A stretch of 46,975 nt of DNA from Yinghuangia seranimata (GTDB lineage Bacteria > Actinomycetota > Actinomycetes > Streptomycetales > Streptomycetaceae). Of the stretch, positions 16,900 to 25,048 are shown one piece after another (within the stretch, counting starts at the first letter, position 1; every line of letters starts with the position of its first letter). Both the position numbers and the translations under genes were made by a program. Below the pieces are notes generated by a model, which was given only the letters and a program-made list of their open reading frames with translations, had not been told where the DNA came from and searched no databases. The stretch covers positions 1 through 46,975 of the forward strand of contig NZ_JASAOI010000079.1 in assembly GCF_029953285.1 (NCBI RefSeq), written 5' to 3'.

Positions 16900-17397
16900 A
16901 TGGGAGATCCGTACCGCATCACGTTCGTCTGCACCGGCAACATCTGCCGTTCCCCGATGGCCGAGTGGGTGTTCCGGCGGCACGTCGAGGACGAGGGGCT
17001 CGACGGTGCCGTCGAGGTGGACAGTTCGGGCACCGAGGGCTGGCACCGGGGCAAGCCGGCGGATCCGCGCACCGACGCGACGCTGGTCAAGTTCGGGTAC
17101 GAGACAGGGCATGCGGCGCGGCCGTTCGACGCCCGCTGGTTCCCGGCCTACGACCTCGTCATAGCGCTCGACGAGGACCACTTCCGCGAGCTGCGGCGCC
17201 GCGCCCCCGACGAGGCGTCGCGCGCGAAGGTGCGGCTGCTGCGCGAGTTCGACCCCGACGCGGAGGCCGGCGACCTCGACGTCCCGGACCCGTACTACGG
17301 CGGGATCGACGGCTTCGAGGACGTCCTGGCGATGATCGAAGCCGCCACCCCGGGCATGCTCGCCGAGGTCCGCAGGGGCCTGGACGCCCGGGCCTGA
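16900..17397 (+). CDS. Low-molecular-weight protein tyrosine phosphatase
   Basis: The protein has 165 residues with the LMW-PTP signature at the N-terminus, VCTGNICRSPMAEWVF. It gives the C-X5-R-S loop with Cys11 as nucleophile and Arg17 binding phosphate. The general-acid aspartate lies in DVPDPYYGG near the C-terminus. It should dephosphorylate tyrosine residues on cytosolic proteins. Streptomyces PtpA, of the same family, affects secondary metabolism, but no partner kinase is adjacent here. The family length is typical (150-165). Confidence 0.93.
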   Translation: MGDPYRITFVCTGNICRSPMAEWVFRRHVEDEGLDGAVEVDSSGTEGWHRGKPADPRTDATLVKFGYETGHAARPFDARWFPAYDLVIALDEDHFRELRRRAPDEASRAKVRLLREFDPDAEAGDLDVPDPYYGGIDGFEDVLAMIEAATPGMLAEVRRGLDARA

Positions 17398-17408
17398 GCC
17401 CGAACGAA

Positions 17409-17450
17409 AGCGCGGGCCGCACCGGAGGGAGATCCGGTGCGGCCCGCGCT
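17409..17450. terminator. Bidirectional hairpin terminator
   Basis: The 18-bp perfect stem (AGCGCGGGCCGCACCGGA and complement) with a 6-nt loop lies between the convergent tyrosine phosphatase and DHA2 transporter genes. Confidence 0.85.
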
Positions 17451-17467
17451 CAGGGTGTGCGGACGGG

Positions 17468-18994
17468 TCAGCCCACGTGCACGGCCGGGCCGCCGCCCGA
17501 CGGCAGGGCGTCCTTGCCGGCGTTGACGAAGATCGCGCTGACCACCGCGCCGACCACCATGATGGCCGAGGCCCACGCGAACGCCGTGGTGTAGCCGTCG
17601 AGTTGCGCGTGCGCCACGGTGTTCTGGAGCACCGCCGGGTCGGCGAGGGCCGGGCCGAGCTGCGCCTTCTTGTCGGCCATGTAGTCGGCGATGGCCGTGG
17701 TGGCGAAGCTGTTGAGCAGCGCCGTGCCGAGCGCGCCGCCGACCTGCTGGACGGCGTTGATCGAGGCACTCGCGGCACCGGCGTCGCGCTCCTCGATGCC
17801 GATCAGCGCGGTGCTGGCGACCGAGGTGAACACCAGGCCGAGGCCCAGGCCGATGATGACCATGCCGGGCAGCACGTGGGTGGCGTACTGCGGTTCGACG
17901 GTGACGAAGGTCAGCCAGAAGGTGCCGACCGCGGCCAGGACGGCGCCGGTGAACAGCGGGACGCGCGGGCCGATCTTCGGCAGCAGCGCCGCGGAGGCGC
18001 CGGCCGTGATGAACACGCCGACGGTGATGCCGAGCGCGCCCGCGCCCGCCTTGACCGCGCCGTAGTGCAGCACGCCGCGCATGTAATAGATCATGAACAG
18101 CGTCGAGCCGATGAACGCGGCGCCGACCAGCAGCATGACCAGGAGCGAGCCGCCGCGGTTGCGGTCGGCGACGATGCGCAGCGGCAGCAGCGCGTGCTCG
18201 GTGCGCTTCTCGATGAAGACGAAGACGATCAGCAGCAGCACACCCGCGACCAGCATCGCCACGGTGAGGCCGTCGCTCCAGCCTTCCTCGGCGGCGCGGG
18301 TGAAGCCGTAGACGAGGGCGGCGAGGCCCAGGGTGACGGCGATGGCGCCGGGGATGTCGTAGCGGGTGTCGCCTTGGGCGCGGCTCTCCTTGACCATCGG
18401 CATCGCGGCCAGGATCGCGATCACCGCGATCGGGACGTTGACCAAGAGGCACCAGCGCCACGTCGCGTACTGGGTCAGGACGCCGCCGAGCAGCAGGCCG
18501 ATGGCCGCGCCGCCCGCGGAGATGCCGCCGTAGACGGCGAACGCCTTGGCGCGCTCCTTGCCTTCGGTGAAGGTGACGGTCAGCACCGCGAGCGCGGCCG
18601 GAGCGAGCAGTGCCGCGAAGACGCCCTGGAGGGCGCGCGAGCCGAACAGCATGGCCTCGTTCTGGGCGGCGCCGCCTATCGCGGACGCGGCGGCGAAGCC
18701 GATCATGCCGGTGACGAACGCCTTCTTGCGACCCCAGAAGTCCGCGATGCGGCCGCCGAGGAGGAGCAGGGCGCCGAACGCGAGCGCGTAGGCGGTGACG
18801 ACCCACTGCTTGTTGGCGTCGGACATGTCCAGCGCCTTCTGGGCGTCGGGCAGGGCGACGGTGACGATGGTCGCGTCGAGGACGACCATCAGCTGGGCGA
18901 TCGAGACGATGACCAGCACCCACCAGCGGCGCGAGTCGGCCTCCGGCGCGCCGCCGGACAGCGGCGGCTTTTTGTCGAGTGTGGTTTGGGACAT
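17468..18994 (-). CDS. DHA2-family MFS drug exporter (14 TM)
   Basis: This 508-residue membrane protein has about 14 hydrophobic segments. Motif D1 is visible in helix 1 (LDATIVTVALPDAQKAL), motif A as GGRIADFWGRKKAF, and motif C-like glycine-rich helices as SAGGAAIGLLLGG. This places it in the DHA2 (EmrB/QacA) proton-coupled drug antiporters. It lies 152 bp downstream of a TetR regulator on the same strand, and two copies of a palindromic operator precede that regulator. The two genes probably form one autoregulated efflux unit induced by the exported compound. Confidence 0.93.
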   Translation of the reverse strand: MSQTTLDKKPPLSGGAPEADSRRWWVLVIVSIAQLMVVLDATIVTVALPDAQKALDMSDANKQWVVTAYALAFGALLLLGGRIADFWGRKKAFVTGMIGFAAASAIGGAAQNEAMLFGSRALQGVFAALLAPAALAVLTVTFTEGKERAKAFAVYGGISAGGAAIGLLLGGVLTQYATWRWCLLVNVPIAVIAILAAMPMVKESRAQGDTRYDIPGAIAVTLGLAALVYGFTRAAEEGWSDGLTVAMLVAGVLLLIVFVFIEKRTEHALLPLRIVADRNRGGSLLVMLLVGAAFIGSTLFMIYYMRGVLHYGAVKAGAGALGITVGVFITAGASAALLPKIGPRVPLFTGAVLAAVGTFWLTFVTVEPQYATHVLPGMVIIGLGLGLVFTSVASTALIGIEERDAGAASASINAVQQVGGALGTALLNSFATTAIADYMADKKAQLGPALADPAVLQNTVAHAQLDGYTTAFAWASAIMVVGAVVSAIFVNAGKDALPSGGGPAVHVG

Positions 18995-19146
18995 GGCGGT
19001 ACCCCCGGTGGTGGGTGCGGTGAAATCCGGCTGGCGGGCAGCCGGGTGATGTCGGAACGGCGCGGTTCAACCGCGCGTCCCGCGATCCGATTCCCGGATC
19101 GGGCCGGGCGGGCGCGGACGGGACGGGGTCCGCGGGCCCGGGACGG

Positions 19147-19746
19147 TCAGCTGTTGCGCAGCGCGGGCAGGATGACGGTGTCGACGACGGAGATCAGGAA
19201 GTCCTCGTCCACGGGATGGCCTTCGCAGACCGGACGGTGGATGACCTGCTGGACGAGGATCGGCCCGCAGTGTTCGGTGGCCGCGGGCCGGTGGGCCAGT
19301 TCGCCGCGGTCGATGGCACGGCGGACGAGGTCCTCGAAGGCCTCGCGCTCGGGCCTGATGAGCTGTTCGCGCATCGCGTCGCCGAGTTCGGGGTTCTTCA
19401 TGACGGCGTGCCCCATGGCGGTGAGCAGTTCGCCGTCCGGCTGCGCGAACCGCGCGAGCGAGCGGGCGATGGCGTGCAGGTCGCCGACCAGGCTTCCGGT
19501 GTCGACCGTCAGGGAGACGGGCTTGGCCCGGTGCATGGCGGCGATCACGAGGTTGGTCTTGTTCTGCCACTGCCGGTAGAGGGTGGCCTTGCTGGACTTG
19601 GCGCGGGCGGCGACCGCGTCCATCGTGAGGGCCTCGTAGCCGACCTCGCGGAGGATGTCGACGACCGCGTCCAGCACCTCGGCGGTGCGTTCGGACGTCA
19701 GCCTGCTGCGGCGCTCGCTGTCGGCCTTGACCTGCTCGGGTGACAC
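19147..19746 (-). CDS. TetR-family repressor of the adjacent efflux pump
   Basis: This 199-residue protein has a TetR helix-turn-helix near residues 20-65 (ILREVGYEALTMDAVAARAK, then KATLYRQWQNKTNLV) and a TetR_C-type ligand-binding domain after it. I chose the GTG at 19746 because GGGAGGGG precedes it by about 4 nt. Two palindromes, ACGAAAC-N-GTTTCGT, lie 66 and 111 bp upstream of the start and are its probable operators. It should repress itself and the downstream DHA2 exporter until a drug-like ligand binds. It might also affect the divergent TIGR03086 gene at 20005. Confidence 0.92.
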   Translation of the reverse strand: MSPEQVKADSERRSRLTSERTAEVLDAVVDILREVGYEALTMDAVAARAKSSKATLYRQWQNKTNLVIAAMHRAKPVSLTVDTGSLVGDLHAIARSLARFAQPDGELLTAMGHAVMKNPELGDAMREQLIRPEREAFEDLVRRAIDRGELAHRPAATEHCGPILVQQVIHRPVCEGHPVDEDFLISVVDTVILPALRNS

Positions 19747-19811
19747 CCGGCCCCTCCCTTCGGCACACCGGTGTACGGACGCATGGAGACTAGCGGAGCA
19801 CAAAACCGGGA

Positions 19812-19826
19812 ACGAAACGGTTTCGT
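19812..19826. promoter_or_regulatory. TetR operator 1
   Basis: ACGAAACGGTTTCGT is a perfect 7-1-7 palindrome. On the minus strand it lies near the -35 region of a possible promoter whose -10 (TAGTCT) is at about 19788-19793. Confidence 0.75.
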
Positions 19827-19856
19827 ACCGATAGCCATGAGCATACACCCATCGAA

Positions 19857-19871
19857 ACGAAACCGTTTCGT
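19857..19871. promoter_or_regulatory. TetR operator 2
   Basis: ACGAAACCGTTTCGT is the same palindrome as operator 1 with the centre base complemented. The two centres are 45 bp apart. An extra half-site CGAAAC overlaps its left edge. Confidence 0.75.
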
Positions 19872-20004
19872 ACTTTCGAGGGTGACCGCCGCCACATGCG
19901 GCACCGGGGCCGGACCGGGCGGCCCAAGATCGCGTGGCGGCCCGGGACCGCGCCTAGGCTGAAGGCTCCGAGCACGTCCCCGACTTCGACCGAGGAGTTC
20001 CCGC

Positions 20005-20592
20005 ATGGGTTCAGCCGACGGCTTCGTCCTGCTCGCCGACGCACACGCCTACCTCCGCGCCGCCGTCCGCGGCGTCCCCGCCGACGCGTGGGGCAGCGCC
20101 ACCCCGTGCGACGAGTGGACGGTGCGCCAGGTCCTCAACCACGCCCGGCTGGACCAGCAGGCACTGCTGATACAGATCGCGCAGATCGGCCCGATGTCCG
20201 ACCCGTTCGAGCCCGAGGACGCGGTCGCCGCCGACCCGTACGCGGAACTGGACGGCATCCTCACCGCCGCCATGGCCGCGTGGGAGGCCGTCCGCGACCA
20301 GGAGGTCGTGCAGACCCCCATGGGCCCGATGCCGCCCACCGCCGCCACCGCGGCCGCCGCGCTGGACGCCGGGCTGCACGCGTGGGACATCGCCCGCGGG
20401 ACCGGCCAGGACCTCCCGCTCTCCGACGAACTCGCGGACGGCCTCGGCGACATCGCCAACCATCTGATCCCGTTCGTGCGCGACTCGTTCGGCAAGTACG
20501 CCGCCGAGGTCCCCACCGACGCCGCCGGTCCGGCCGCCGCACTGCTGGCGTTCTCCGGCCGCGACCCGCTCTGGAGCCCGAAGGCCTCCTGA
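20005..20592 (+). CDS. TIGR03086-type DinB/mycothiol-isomerase-like protein
   Basis: This 195-residue protein has the actinobacterial TIGR03086 pattern. WGSATPCDEWTVRQVLNHA (about 30-48) supplies the first His, and HAWDIARGTGQDL (about 124-136) supplies a second metal-binding region. The fold is a DinB-like four-helix bundle related to mycothiol-dependent maleylpyruvate isomerase, and members are predicted to bind a divalent metal and often use mycothiol. The reaction is unknown. GAGGAG 9 nt upstream supports ATG 20005. It is divergent from the TetR efflux unit. Confidence 0.88.
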   Translation: MGSADGFVLLADAHAYLRAAVRGVPADAWGSATPCDEWTVRQVLNHARLDQQALLIQIAQIGPMSDPFEPEDAVAADPYAELDGILTAAMAAWEAVRDQEVVQTPMGPMPPTAATAAAALDAGLHAWDIARGTGQDLPLSDELADGLGDIANHLIPFVRDSFGKYAAEVPTDAAGPAAALLAFSGRDPLWSPKAS

Positions 20593-20599
20593 ACAGCGG

Positions 20600-20992
20600 T
20601 CAGTTCAGGAAGCGTTCGACGGCCTCGCGGGCCCGGGCGTTCGAGGCCGCGGCAGCGGCCAGCGCCCGGGCCAGCACGTCGATCCACTCGTCCAGGCCCA
20701 CCTGGCGCCGCGAGAGCACGACGCCGCGGACCTCGTGGCAGACCTCCCCGACGACCCGGCCGTGCTCCACCCGCAGCGCGAGCCGCTGCTCGCCGAGCGC
20801 GACGTCCAGTTCGGCGACCGAGCCCTCGCGGCCGGCCAGCCGCTCCGCCAGCGAACGCCTGCGCGTGACCGTCACGGCACCGGGCGGCAGCGAGTCGGCG
20901 AGGTTCGCCGACAACACTGTGGCGTAGAGGTTCAGGTCCGCGCTGTCCCGGCGCAACGCCGCGGCCAGCAGCTCCACCTCGAAGTCAGGCAT
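20600..20992 (-). CDS. Small protein of unknown function, last gene of the MoxR-VWA-YbjQ unit
   Basis: This 130-residue acidic/arginine-rich protein has no recognised domain. It has an N-terminal helix (VELLAAALRRDSADLNLYATVLSA, residues about 6-29), a central beta-rich segment (GSVAELDVALGEQRLALRVE) and a long C-terminal helix rich in Ala and Arg. Its start lies 8 bp inside the end of the preceding double-YbjQ gene, so it is translationally coupled and probably belongs to the same complex. No transmembrane segment or signal peptide is seen. Confidence 0.75.
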   Translation of the reverse strand: MPDFEVELLAAALRRDSADLNLYATVLSANLADSLPPGAVTVTRRRSLAERLAGREGSVAELDVALGEQRLALRVEHGRVVGEVCHEVRGVVLSRRQVGLDEWIDVLARALAAAAASNARAREAVERFLN

Positions 20993-21854
20993 CGAGGCTC
21001 AGCACCATGGTCGGCCGGTCGATGACGTGGTCGTCGCGGAGCGGGCGCACCGCGGTCCCGATCGCGAAGAACTCGGTGGTGTGCGACCCCCACGTGTGCG
21101 AGTGCTGCCGCAGCTGCACCGCCACGATCCCCTCGGCCTCCAGGGCGCTCGCCTCGGCTTGCATGCGGGTCATCGCCAACTCGCGTGCGTCGTAGAGGGC
21201 TTGGGTGAACTGCTCGATCTCGACGTTGCGTCCCGCCGTGTTGAGCACCTGGCCGAGGCGCTGGTGCGCGACGTGGTAGACGCACGACCCCATGACCATG
21301 TCCAGCGGCGCGTACCCGGCACGGATCAGGGTCCAGAAGTCCTGGCCGGACAGGTCCGAGGTGAAGGGCCTGCCCTTGTTGTTGAGCCACGTGCCGCCGG
21401 CTCCCGGGTCGGCGCCGTCCGCCTTCACCGCGGTGCCGACCGCGATGAACTCGGCGATGTCGGAGCCGAACTCCTTGAACTGGATGTCCAGCCGCACGCC
21501 GACGACGCCGTCCGCGCCCAAGGCGCTCGCCTCGGCCTCCATGCGGCTCATCGCCAGCTCGCGCGCGTGGTACATCGCCTGCGAAAGCTTCGTCAGCTCC
21601 TGGTTCTTCGACCACCGGCCGAGCTGGATGCCGACGTGGTAGACCGAGGAGCCGAGCACCAGGCCGAGCGGCCGGAACCCGGCCTCGCGCACCAGCAGGA
21701 ACTCGTTCACCGTCAGGTCCGACGTGAACAGCGAGCCCTTCTCCCCCGGCCGCAGCTGCGCAAGCCGCCGCATGGCGTCCTCGGGGACGCCCTCCATGGC
21801 CGGCTGCGCGCTTTCCCCCGTCCCGGCCGGTTCCCACCCTGCTCGCTCGGTCAT
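20985..21854 (-). CDS. Double YbjQ (UPF0145) domain protein, second of two
   Basis: This 289-residue cytosolic protein has two tandem YbjQ-like heavy-metal-binding (UPF0145) domains. Domain 1 (about 42-145) contains FTSDLTVNEFLLVREAGF and ELAMSRMEAEASALGADGVVG; domain 2 (about 160-270) contains FTSDLSGQDFWTLIRAGY and ELAMTRMQAEASALEAEGIVA. Canonical YbjQ is a single domain of about 105 residues forming a pentamer. The ATG start is one base after the stop of the upstream double-YbjQ gene (TGA-C-ATG), and the stop overlaps the next gene. No cysteine or histidine cluster typical of metal storage is present, so heavy-metal binding is uncertain. Confidence 0.85.
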   Translation of the reverse strand: MTERAGWEPAGTGESAQPAMEGVPEDAMRRLAQLRPGEKGSLFTSDLTVNEFLLVREAGFRPLGLVLGSSVYHVGIQLGRWSKNQELTKLSQAMYHARELAMSRMEAEASALGADGVVGVRLDIQFKEFGSDIAEFIAVGTAVKADGADPGAGGTWLNNKGRPFTSDLSGQDFWTLIRAGYAPLDMVMGSCVYHVAHQRLGQVLNTAGRNVEIEQFTQALYDARELAMTRMQAEASALEAEGIVAVQLRQHSHTWGSHTTEFFAIGTAVRPLRDDHVIDRPTMVLSLDA

Positions 21855-21855
21855 G

Positions 21856-22728
21856 TCAGCGCTCGCGCTCCAGTCTCATGATGGTCAGTGTTCCAGGCCC
21901 GGCCGCCCGTTCGGAGCGGCGGAACCCGGCGATCGAGGTGCCGACGAAGACCGCCTCCACGACGACGTCGCGCGAACCTTCTGCCGCGGGGCACTCGTTC
22001 TCGCGCACATTCAGGTCGATCTCGTCCAGCACCACCCCGTCGCCGCCGTGCTTCCCGGCGTCGAGGGCCAGTTGCCGCCGCGCGTCGCGACGGGCGCTGT
22101 TCATCAGCCAGGTGTAGCCGTCGATCTCCTGGTTCTCGAGCCGCCAGGTGTTCCGGCCGAACCTGCGCCAGTCGTCGTGCCGGGTCGCGATGGCGATGCC
22201 GAGGACGAGTCCGGTGGGGACCCATCCGCTGTGCACGAGCTTGGCGAAGTCCTGGCCGCTCAGGTGCGAGGTGAACGGTCTGCGCGGCCGGACGCGCGAG
22301 TGCGCCCGGACCGCGGTGCCCAGCGCGGTGAACTCCACGCCCCCGGCCGGGAACCGACCGATCCGCAGCTTCACCCCGACGATCCCGTCGCCGCCGAGCT
22401 CGCGGCACTCCGCGACCGCGCGGGCCAGCGCCAGCCTGCGCGCCTCGTACAGCGTCGCGACCATCGGCCCGAACGACGGCGCCGACCACGAGGATCGGAC
22501 GCTCGTCACGCCGGGCGCCGACCACGGTCCCGGGCAGCTCCAGGCGCCCGTGTACCCGATGTGGAAGACGGCCGTGCCGAGCACCTGCCCGACCGGCTCG
22601 AACCCGGCGCCCTTGATCGCCACGAACTCCTCGGCCGACAACGCCGAGTCCCAGGTGCCGGCGCCCCGGGGTCCCGCCGAACCGCCGGCGGCGTCCCCCG
22701 GCCCGCCTATCCCGCCCCCCGCTTGCAC
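21856..22728 (-). CDS. Double YbjQ (UPF0145) domain protein, first of two
   Basis: This 290-residue protein is a diverged paralogue of the gene downstream. It has a Gly-rich N-terminus (residues 1-23), then a YbjQ domain at about 27-140 (ALSAEEFVAIKGAGFEPVGQ, CRELGGDGIVGVKLRIG) and a second at about 148-270 (FTSHLSGQDFAKLVHSGW, KHGGDGVVLDEIDL). The GTG start directly abuts the TAG stop of the VWA gene, and its own stop is one base before the next ATG. The tight coupling argues for fixed stoichiometry with the VWA and MoxR proteins. The function of the combination is not known to me. Confidence 0.82.
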   Translation of the reverse strand: MQAGGGIGGPGDAAGGSAGPRGAGTWDSALSAEEFVAIKGAGFEPVGQVLGTAVFHIGYTGAWSCPGPWSAPGVTSVRSSWSAPSFGPMVATLYEARRLALARAVAECRELGGDGIVGVKLRIGRFPAGGVEFTALGTAVRAHSRVRPRRPFTSHLSGQDFAKLVHSGWVPTGLVLGIAIATRHDDWRRFGRNTWRLENQEIDGYTWLMNSARRDARRQLALDAGKHGGDGVVLDEIDLNVRENECPAAEGSRDVVVEAVFVGTSIAGFRRSERAAGPGTLTIMRLERER

Positions 22729-24120
22729 CTACGCCAACTCCTCGACGAACGCGGCCAGTTGGGCAAGATTACGGCACTCCACCATTGGGACCACCCGGTC
22801 GTAGGTCGACGCCGCCGAGTCTCCGGTGTCCCAGTCGCGCCGCGGCTCGGGGTTGAGCCAGTGCGCGCGGCGCGCCGCCTCGACCAGCTTCGCGAGCGTC
22901 GGGAGCGCGAGCTGCCCGTAGTTGGAGCGGGCGTCGCCGAGGATCAGCAGCGCCGTCTTCGGGCCCACGACGTCCGGGTACTTCTCCGCGAACAGGTCGA
23001 ACGCGCGCCCGTAGTTGGTGCGCCCGGTCACCCACACGATGTCCGCCTCGGACGTCATGCGCTTCATCGCGTCGCCGACGTCCACGCCCGGCGCGAAGAA
23101 CCCGGTCACCTCGTCGAGGTTGTCGACGAACGCGAACACCCGCACCTTGGTGAACTGTTCACGCAGCGCGTAGGCGAGCAGCAGCGTGAAGTGCGCGAAC
23201 GACGCCACCGAGTCGCTCACGTCGCACAGCACGACCAGCTCGGGCTTGTGCGGCCGGCGCGGCCGGTGGAACGTGCGCACCGGCACGCCGCCGGTCGACA
23301 GCGACGCGCGCACGGTGCGCCGGAAGTCGAGCCGCCCGCGCCGCCCGGCCTTGTGCTTGACCGCGAGCCGGGTCGCCAGGCGGCGGGCCAACGGGTGGAC
23401 GGCGCGCCGCAGTTCGGCCAGGTCGTTGCGGGTCGCGCGGAGGATGTCGAGGTGCTCCAGGGGCGGCCGCACCGCGACCTTCGCGACCCGTTCGGCGCCG
23501 GCGTCCTCGGCGAGCCGACGGCGCACCTCGGCGGTGATCATCTGCTGCAGCACCGCGAGCCGGTCCTCGAGCGCGCGCCGCGCGGTGCGCTCCGCGAGCC
23601 CGCCGCGGTCCTGTCCGGCGAGCACTTCGCGCAGCAGCCCGGCCATCAGGGTGCGGGCGTCGAGCGCGGAGCCGACCGCGTACGCCGACCAGGTCTGCCG
23701 CGGCGCCGACGCCGGCGAGCGCCCGTACGCGGCCACCGCCTCGCGCACCAGCTGCCGCATGCCCGCTTCGTCGCCGTCGAGCAGCAGGTCGAACAATCGC
23801 TCGCGCATCGCCTCGGCGACCGGGTCGGGGGTGAGCGGGCCCGTCCGCAGCGGCCGCTCCGCCCGTTCACCCGCCGGCGGGGTGGCGACACCGTCCCCGA
23901 CGGCCGCCGGGAACCACAGGTCGAACAGCGTGTCGAAGGTCCCGCGGTGCGTCGGCCGCTTCACCAGCGTCGTCGCGTAGGCGGCCCGCAGCGCCTCGCG
24001 GTCCACCAGGTCGAGGACGGTCAGCGCGCGCGCCGCGTCCAGGCCCTCCGCGAGCGAGACCGGGAGCCCGGCGCCGCGCAGCGCCTCCAGGAACCCGACG
24101 TGCCGTTCGAGGAGTGCCAT
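22729..24120 (-). CDS. CoxE-like VWA-domain protein
   Basis: The protein has 463 residues. Residues 1-250 form an alpha-helical region and residues 290-463 a von Willebrand factor A domain of the CoxE family. The MIDAS metal site is visible as DVSDS (300-304), with a conserved threonine region TGRTNYGRAF and LLILGDARSNY. In known systems MoxR ATPases and CoxE/VWA proteins work as a chaperone pair that inserts metal cofactors or remodels a partner. The ATG is one base after the MoxR stop (TGA-C-ATG), and the stop abuts the first double-YbjQ gene. The four downstream products are probably the clients or partners. Confidence 0.9.
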   Translation of the reverse strand: MALLERHVGFLEALRGAGLPVSLAEGLDAARALTVLDLVDREALRAAYATTLVKRPTHRGTFDTLFDLWFPAAVGDGVATPPAGERAERPLRTGPLTPDPVAEAMRERLFDLLLDGDEAGMRQLVREAVAAYGRSPASAPRQTWSAYAVGSALDARTLMAGLLREVLAGQDRGGLAERTARRALEDRLAVLQQMITAEVRRRLAEDAGAERVAKVAVRPPLEHLDILRATRNDLAELRRAVHPLARRLATRLAVKHKAGRRGRLDFRRTVRASLSTGGVPVRTFHRPRRPHKPELVVLCDVSDSVASFAHFTLLLAYALREQFTKVRVFAFVDNLDEVTGFFAPGVDVGDAMKRMTSEADIVWVTGRTNYGRAFDLFAEKYPDVVGPKTALLILGDARSNYGQLALPTLAKLVEAARRAHWLNPEPRRDWDTGDSAASTYDRVVPMVECRNLAQLAAFVEELA

Positions 24121-24121
24121 G

Positions 24122-24997
24122 TCAGCCCAACTCTGCGGTGGGCAGCCCGAGTTCCTTGGCGGCGCGGTTCTGGTCGGAGACGTGCTTGAGGACGACGCCG
24201 AGGGTGCGCGCGATGGCCTCCTCGTCCAGCGCGTCCGCCTCCAGCGCGAGCAGCGTGCGCGCCCAGTCCAGCGTCTCGGCGATCGACGGCGACTTCTTCA
24301 GGTCCAGCGCGCGCAGCGTCGCCACGGTCCGCACCAGCTGCTCGGCGAGCGCGTCGGTGATGCCCGGCACCTGGGCGAGCACGATGTCGCGCTCCCGCTC
24401 GGGCGTCGGGTAGTCGAGGTAGAGGTACAGGCAGCGGCGCTTGAGCGCCTCGGACAGCTCGCGCGTCGCGTTCGAGGTGAGCACGACGAACGGACGGCGC
24501 GCCGCGGTGACGGTGCCCAGCTCGGGGATGGTGACCTGGAAGTCCGACAGCACCTCCAGGAGCAGGCCCTCGACCTCGACGTCGGTCTTGTCGGTCTCGT
24601 CGATCAGCAGCACCGTCGGCTCGGTGCGCCGGATCGCGGTCAGCAGCGGCCGGGCGAGCAGGAACTCGTCGCTGAAGATGTCGTCGTGGGTCGCGTTCCA
24701 GTCCTGGCCCTCGGGGGTGGCCTGGATGCGCAGCAGCTGCTTGCGGTAGTTCCACTCGTACAGCGCGCGGCCCTCGTCGAGGCCCTCGTAGCACTGCAGG
24801 CGCACCAGGTCGGCGCCGGTGGCCGCGGCGACCGCCTTGGCGAGCTCGGTCTTGCCGACCCCGGCCGGGCCCTCGACGAGCAGCGGCTTGCCGAGGGCGT
24901 CGGCGAGGAAGACGGTGGTCGCGATGTGCGCGTCGGCCAGGTAGTCGCCGGCCGCGAGCCGGGCGCGCGCGTCCTCGGGCGAGGTGAACAAGGACAC
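24122..24997 (-). CDS. MoxR-family AAA+ ATPase
   Basis: This 291-residue MoxR-type AAA+ protein has Walker A GPAGVGKTE at 43-51, Walker B VLLIDETDK at about 129-137, sensor 1 VLTSNATRELSEALKRRC and a C-terminal lid. MoxR ATPases are chaperones that work with VWA proteins to assemble or activate complexes, often with metal centres. The GTG start at 24997 has GAGGG about 7 nt upstream. A 6-3-6 inverted repeat (25017-25031) lies just upstream, so the unit may have its own regulated promoter although the nucleotidyltransferase gene precedes it on the same strand. Confidence 0.93.
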   Translation of the reverse strand: MSLFTSPEDARARLAAGDYLADAHIATTVFLADALGKPLLVEGPAGVGKTELAKAVAAATGADLVRLQCYEGLDEGRALYEWNYRKQLLRIQATPEGQDWNATHDDIFSDEFLLARPLLTAIRRTEPTVLLIDETDKTDVEVEGLLLEVLSDFQVTIPELGTVTAARRPFVVLTSNATRELSEALKRRCLYLYLDYPTPERERDIVLAQVPGITDALAEQLVRTVATLRALDLKKSPSIAETLDWARTLLALEADALDEEAIARTLGVVLKHVSDQNRAAKELGLPTAELG

Positions 24998-25016
24998 GGC
25001 GGCTCCCTCGGCTCAG

Positions 25017-25031
25017 CTTGACGTGGTCAAG
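25017..25031 (-). promoter_or_regulatory. Inverted repeat CTTGAC-GTG-GTCAAG upstream of moxR
   Basis: The perfect 6-bp arms sit about 20 bp before the moxR start. On the minus strand a possible -10 (TAGCAT) immediately precedes the repeat, so it would cover the transcription start. It is a candidate operator. Confidence 0.4.
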
Positions 25032-25048
25032 ATGCTACCGAGCCGTAG

